Positions 43,476-47,359 of a stretch of DNA of 47,359 nucleotides are shown piece by piece. This DNA is from Paenibacillus hemerocallicola (GTDB taxonomy: Bacteria > Bacillota > Bacilli > Paenibacillales > NBRC-103111), in assembly GCF_006265175.1 (NCBI RefSeq), contig NZ_VDCQ01000075.1, forward strand, positions 1 through 47,359, written 5' to 3'. The position numbers and the translations under genes are program-made. The notes below the pieces were generated by a model. It searched no databases. It was not told the DNA's origin and worked only from the letters and a program-made list of their open reading frames with translations. How positions within the stretch are numbered: the stretch's first letter is position 1; each line of letters opens with the position of its first letter.

Positions 43476-43690
43476 GCAAGCCACTCCTTCTTATTCATAA
43501 TTTATGAACTTAAAAACGGTGTTGTTTCCGTTTGAAAGAAAACCCGTCCAGTCCAAATGCGTTAGGAGTAAAGCTTCTGCCGCACTATTTCCGCCCCCCC
43601 ATTTCAACCTTTTTTGGAAATCATAAATTCATCATAAACCAACATGTTTGCTGCAAGCTTTACCATTTCGGTCCAATGTTTTGCACTTTT

Positions 43691-43706
43691 TTTAAAACGC
43701 TTACAT
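43691..43706. promoter_or_regulatory. cre-like/LacI-type operator before third solute-binding protein gene
   Basis: On the minus strand ATGTAAGCGTTTTAAA fits the CcpA cre consensus (WTGNNARCGNWWWCAW) except for one position. It also differs from the local LacI-type operator TTGYRAACGYTTRC at one core position (TTTAAAACGCTTAC). It overlaps the end of the GNAT gene and is 216 bp before the lipoprotein start, so its role is uncertain. Confidence 0.45.
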
Positions 43707-44123
43707 TTTTGTGGAGGCGTAATACGCCCCCCTAAGCCGGGAGCGCCTTGCTGCCTTGCCGAACATCGCGTAACTTCCAATTCCAGCTCCAACATATTTT
43801 CTTTTTCGCCATGCGGCTTGAAGCCGCTGTTCGCATACGGCGCCGCGACCGATGTCCGGAAAGATCGAGTATACATTGCTGTTGTCGGGTCGCTTGTCGT
43901 ACACCCGGACCAGAGCGAAGCCGGCAAGCTTGCCGGAAGCACGAACCAGAAACGGATAACGGTCCGGCTCCGTCCAGTAATGGTCCAAAAACTTGTATCC
44001 GTATAGGCCATGCTCATCGACATCATAGCCGTCGTATTCACTGTAATCGCATTGCTCCAGCTCCATCAAATTGCGCAGTATTGACTTTTCTTCGTAAGAA
44101 GCAAGCTTGATTTGAATCTCCAT
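43701..44123 (-). pseudogene. GNAT acetyltransferase, C-terminus probably frameshifted
   Basis: A 140-residue frame with a good ribosome site (AAGGAG, 8 nt) and a sound first half of a GNAT domain: MEIQIKLASYEEKSILRNLM, FLDHYWTEPDRYPFLVR, then GKLAGFALVRVYD. After VYSI the expected segment (AEFF plus the RxxGxG acetyl-CoA loop) is replaced by PDIGRGAVCEQRLQAAWRKRK. A loop-like VGAGIGSYAMFGK appears late and is followed by a stop too early for the family. An indel in the middle would explain this. If intact, it is an atypical GNAT. Confidence 0.5.
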
Positions 44124-44201
44124 GCGCGTTCTCCTTACTGCAGCTATGTTATAATATCCGTAACCATACTTCTAAACTGTTCCATACTGGAGTGACCTTC
44201 A

Positions 44202-45026
44202 ATGCAATCGAAACCAGGCAAACCTGTTGGACTGTTAAATGTAAATAAGGAAAATCCCAAGTTTACAGTTTCCCGGTACTCGCCCTCCGCCGATCTCATC
44301 CATTTGATTGAGCATTACTGGGTTGTCCGTTGGGATCTTCGGGGGCAGGAGCCTCACCTTCAAGAAACTTTGCCTCATCCTTCCGTTCATCTAGTGTTTG
44401 AAAGAGACAACTCGCGAATTGTGGGAGTTGTCAAAGGGAGATTTTCTGTGCTTCTCCAGGAACAAGGAGCAGTTTTCGGCGTCAAATTCCGGCCTGGAGC
44501 CTATTATCCTTTTCTGAAAAATTCCGTTTCATCCATAACGGACCGCATCGTGCCTTTCCACGAAGCCTTCGGAATGAGCAGTCAAGCGTTGGAACAACGG
44601 CTTTTTGCCCAGGAAACCGCAGAACAGATGATTCCTCTTGCAGAATCTTTTATCCGGGAACGGCTTCCTGAGCCAGACGCCAATGTCGATTTCATTAATA
44701 CAATCGTACAAAGTATTATCTCCGATAGAAGTATCGTTAAAGTGGATGATATTGTGCTCCGCTTTCCTATTCAGAAGAGGCAGTTTCAAACATTATTCCG
44801 CCAGTATGTGGGGATTAGCCCCAAATGGATCATTCAACGCTACCGACTTCACGAAGCGGTAGAAAAAATGGCCGACGGCGATATTCACGACTGGTCGAGA
44901 CTTGCTTTGGATCTCGGCTATTACGATCAAGCTCATTTCATTAAAGATTTCAAATCTATCGTAGGAAAATCCCCGGATATCTACACCAAATTATTATTTG
45001 AGCTTAAGCCGGACAAAGGCCTTTAA
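44202..45026 (+). CDS. AraC family transcriptional regulator
   Basis: A 274-aa regulator. The N-terminal domain of about 110 residues (SPSADLIHLIEHYWVVRWDL, HPSVHLVFERDNSRIVGV, VFGVKFRPGAYYPF) is the effector-binding type often found before AraC helices, and the helix-turn-helix pair ends in LALDLGYYDQAHFIKDFKSIVGKSP. GGAG lies 9 nt before the ATG. It converges on and overlaps by 4 bp a VOC gene. Confidence 0.9.
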   Translation: MQSKPGKPVGLLNVNKENPKFTVSRYSPSADLIHLIEHYWVVRWDLRGQEPHLQETLPHPSVHLVFERDNSRIVGVVKGRFSVLLQEQGAVFGVKFRPGAYYPFLKNSVSSITDRIVPFHEAFGMSSQALEQRLFAQETAEQMIPLAESFIRERLPEPDANVDFINTIVQSIISDRSIVKVDDIVLRFPIQKRQFQTLFRQYVGISPKWIIQRYRLHEAVEKMADGDIHDWSRLALDLGYYDQAHFIKDFKSIVGKSPDIYTKLLFELKPDKGL

Positions 45027-45412
45027 AGCGGGTGTTTATACAGTTCGATCACATTGCCGTCGGGATCGCGCAAATGAGCAACCCTTGCGTTCCAAGCTTG
45101 CCGATCATGAGGTTCGTTAAGGAGCACCACCCCTTTATCTTTCAAACGGGCGCAAACCTCATCGACTTCATCCGCTGCAAATGTGAGTAAGAATTTCGAT
45201 TGTGTTTCTGCGCCGGCCGGAAAATAGTTTTCATCGATCACTTCAGCCATACTATTGCGAGAAAATATTTCGATTTTGGTTTCACCGGTATTAAACGATG
45301 CGAACTGCATCTCCTCTGCAACAAATCCCATTGGAATCTCCATCACGTCCCTGTAGAACGCTACACTTTTTTGAAAATCTTTCACCAGCAATCTGATTTG
45401 CGACAGTCGCAT
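45023..45412 (-). CDS. VOC (glyoxalase-like) family protein
   Basis: A 129-aa single-domain vicinal-oxygen-chelate protein: MRLSQIRLLVKDFQKSVAFY, RDVMEIPMGF, FASFNTGETKIEIFSR, then DEVCARLKDKGV and HLRDPDGNVIELYKHPL at the end. It has the two Glu/His-type metal positions expected of the family (E in KIEIF, E in VIELY). The ATG at 45412 is preferred, although its ribosome site is weak; a TTG at 45439 is the alternative. It could be a glyoxalase, fosfomycin- or bleomycin-resistance-like protein. Confidence 0.85.
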   Translation of the reverse strand: MRLSQIRLLVKDFQKSVAFYRDVMEIPMGFVAEEMQFASFNTGETKIEIFSRNSMAEVIDENYFPAGAETQSKFLLTFAADEVDEVCARLKDKGVVLLNEPHDRQAWNARVAHLRDPDGNVIELYKHPL

Positions 45413-45574
45413 TGTCCCACTCACTACCTTTCCGTTCAAATTGTGGCGAACCCGTTAGTACAAAGGTTTCCTATGCCCAATTTATCAAAGTCATGAAATA
45501 CGGTATTGTAAAAACGCGATAAACTTGGCGTACAAGTCATCTTAATGGAACAATTCTTGATAAGTCATCCAAAC

Positions 45575-47305
45575 TCATTCGAAATCCCCCATTATCATTT
45601 GATCTAATGTTGTTCCAGCGAGAACCATGGGATATACATTCTCCTCTTTCGGCACAACAAACTCGACAAGTACAGGTCCGGGTGTGTTCATAGCCTCCTG
45701 CCAAATAAGGGCAGCCTCTGCTTTTGTGCTTGCTCTTAATCCCTTAATTCCGTAAGCTCCAGCCAGCTTTACGAAATCGGGGCTTCCCGCAAGGTCGATG
45801 TGGCTGTAGCGGTTCCCGTAAATGAGTTCCTGCTGTTGTTTCACCATGCCCAACACTTGATTGTTAATGACGACAATTTTGACAGGAATATTATGAATGG
45901 CACAAATAGCCATCTCTTGCGCACACATCTGCATGCCCCCGTCACCATTTACCGAAATCACTAGACGGTCCGGATTTCCGGTCTGAGCGCCTATGGCAGA
46001 CGGGAACCCGAATCCCATTGTTCCGAGACCTCCGGAAGTGATGAGCGAGCGGGGGTGTTTAAATTTATAAAATTGGGCAACCCACATCTGGTGCTGACCT
46101 ACGTCAGTGGTAATAATCGCATCTCCTTGGGTTGTCTCATGGATCATCTCAAGAACATATTGCGGTTTCAGCTCCGTATCGGAATCTTTGTACCGCAATG
46201 GATGCTTTACTTTATTTTCCTGTACGGTATGGATCCAGCTACTGGAACGGGAGGGCACCGCTTTCGTATTCGCATATTCCAGTACAGCCTTTATATCGCC
46301 GATACATGCAATATCCGTATCGATGTTCTTGCCAATTTCAGCCGGATCGATATCGATATGGGCGATCCTTTTGGCATGTGGAGCAAAACCATCCGATTTC
46401 ATCGTGACCCGGTCATCGAACCGCGAACCGATGGAAATAATCAGATCGGCGTTTTGGATAGCCGTATTCGCCGCATACGTACCATGGTGGCCCGGCATTC
46501 CCAGCCAGAGGCTATGGGCACTCGGGAAGCCGCCCAAACCGAGCAATGTCGTAGTCACCGGTATGTTTGTTTTATCCACAAACTCGAGCAGCTCATTTGA
46601 TGCATTGGAATAAACCACCCCGCCTCCAGCTATAATGACCGGTCTTTCGGATTCCGCAATTGCCTGAATCAACCTATCTATCTCTGTTCGGTTAGGGCTC
46701 GGATCCGCCTGGTAACCGCGTAAATTGATATTGTCGGATGGATGAAACAGCATGTTTTGATTGGACACGTCCTTGGGGATATCGATCAACACCGGACCTT
46801 TTCTTCCGGTTCCGGCAATATGAAATGCTTCATGGATGATACGCGGAAGGTCGCGTACGTCACGAACCAAGTAGCTGTGTTTCGTTATCGACATTGTAAT
46901 ACTAATGATATCCGCTTCCTGAAATGCATCCGTGCCCATGACTGTTGTCGGAACATTCCCGGTAATAATCACAAGCGGTACGGAATCGGCATAGGCCGTC
47001 GCTATTCCGGTCACTAAATTGGTCGCTCCCGGACCGGAGGTGGCGATACACACTCCAACTTTTCCTGTCGATCGAGCATAACCGTCCGCCGCATGGATAG
47101 CCCCTTGCTCATGTCGGGTCAGAATGTGTTTAAAATCCGGATTACCGACCATTGCATCATAGATGTAAAGGACATTGCCTCCCGGATACCCGAACACACA
47201 TTCGACCCCTTCCAATAGCAAGCCTCGCAAAAGAGCCTCCGAACCCGTTATCCAATCCTGAGAATGTTGATGCGAGCGGCCCGTGGACATCGATCCTTTT
47301 TCCAT
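45575..47305 (-). CDS. ilvB: Acetolactate synthase large subunit
   Basis: A 576-aa thiamine-diphosphate enzyme that condenses pyruvate to acetolactate, the first common step of valine, leucine and isoleucine synthesis. The catalytic Glu is in RHEQGAIHAADGYAR near residue 65, ATSGPGATNLVTGIA follows, and the ThDP/Mg motif is NGDGGMQMCAQEMAI with VVINNQ. The FAD region is the GMPGHHGTYAANTA/GSRFDDR part. AAGGAGG lies 7 nt before the ATG. The regulatory subunit ilvN is not downstream here, and the adjacent window edge cuts off the leader. The gene symbol is by family; an ilvG-like paralogue cannot be excluded. Confidence 0.92.
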   Translation of the reverse strand: MEKGSMSTGRSHQHSQDWITGSEALLRGLLLEGVECVFGYPGGNVLYIYDAMVGNPDFKHILTRHEQGAIHAADGYARSTGKVGVCIATSGPGATNLVTGIATAYADSVPLVIITGNVPTTVMGTDAFQEADIISITMSITKHSYLVRDVRDLPRIIHEAFHIAGTGRKGPVLIDIPKDVSNQNMLFHPSDNINLRGYQADPSPNRTEIDRLIQAIAESERPVIIAGGGVVYSNASNELLEFVDKTNIPVTTTLLGLGGFPSAHSLWLGMPGHHGTYAANTAIQNADLIISIGSRFDDRVTMKSDGFAPHAKRIAHIDIDPAEIGKNIDTDIACIGDIKAVLEYANTKAVPSRSSSWIHTVQENKVKHPLRYKDSDTELKPQYVLEMIHETTQGDAIITTDVGQHQMWVAQFYKFKHPRSLITSGGLGTMGFGFPSAIGAQTGNPDRLVISVNGDGGMQMCAQEMAICAIHNIPVKIVVINNQVLGMVKQQQELIYGNRYSHIDLAGSPDFVKLAGAYGIKGLRASTKAEAALIWQEAMNTPGPVLVEFVVPKEENVYPMVLAGTTLDQMIMGDFE

Positions 47306-47319
47306 TTGTCTGCCTCCTT

Positions 47320-47343
47320 AAATATAAATAACCCCTCTCATCC
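47320..47343 (-). promoter_or_regulatory. 3' end of a probable T-box or attenuator leader for ilvB, truncated
   Basis: On the minus strand GGATGAGAGGGG (47332-47343) is followed by the T-rich TTATTTATATTT and then the ribosome site. This is the look of the 3' arm of a T-box terminator, whose 5' arm and T-box would lie beyond the window. Branched-chain amino acid genes are often T-box controlled, but the diagnostic motif is outside the sequence. Confidence 0.35.
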
Positions 47344-47359
47344 TCAGGCGGCAGAAAAC

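Noticed and set aside
1-47359. CRISPR arrays, tRNA and rRNA genes, complete insertion sequences
   Set aside because: No regularly spaced repeats, cloverleaf-like tRNA sequence, rRNA blocks or full transposase genes were found on either strand.

Overview
The window reads as a piece of a spore-forming Bacillota chromosome, most likely Paenibacillus or a close relative such as Cohnella. The signs are strong Shine-Dalgarno sites before most genes, a T-box leader before a biosynthetic gene, a Ger(x)C spore-germination lipoprotein, many lipoprotein sugar-binding proteins with AraC/LacI regulators, and moderate GC. Taxonomy is an inference. No rRNA, tRNA, CRISPR array or intact transposon was found.

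Layout. (1) 1-10.3 kb: a probable carbohydrate-utilisation locus. A LacI regulator is divergent from an extracellular solute-binding lipoprotein, followed on the minus strand by a 1568-aa secreted multidomain enzyme-like protein and a small alpha/beta esterase. Three near-identical LacI-type operators (TTGYRAACGYTTRC) lie before the lipoprotein, the giant protein and the esterase. The last two genes also share a duplicated upstream region of about 400 bp. (2) 10.4-21.5 kb: MATE exporter, methyltransferase, serC under a T-box, a double-GNAT acetyltransferase, a decayed tyrosine-phosphatase gene, a VOC protein, a beta-lactamase-like serine hydrolase, and a DHA2 drug exporter divergent from a CGNR zinc-finger protein. 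(3) 21.5-29 kb: a heterodimeric ABC exporter, a type-B carboxylesterase and an OmpR-type two-component pair. (4) 29.5-33.8 kb: a second carbohydrate block, with an alpha/alpha-toroid lyase-like protein, an orphan solute-binding lipoprotein and a divergent AraC regulator. (5) 33.8-42 kb: TetR/SDR divergent pair with an operator inside the promoter spacer, an orphan Ger(x)C gene with a non-ATG start, an XRE regulator, a fused polytopic membrane protein, DUF402, and a ComEC-like metallohydrolase with DUF3006. (6) 42-47.3 kb: a third orphan solute-binding lipoprotein, a GNAT gene that looks frame-shifted, an AraC regulator convergent with a VOC protein, and an acetolactate synthase large subunit cut off from its leader by the window edge.

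Common themes: three related solute-binding lipoproteins with no permease genes beside them, and many small gene remnants between intact genes (Gfo/Idh, phosphatase, NTF2-like, methyltransferase and others), which points to ongoing turnover of accessory genes. Functions are assigned by motif reading only; no database search was run.
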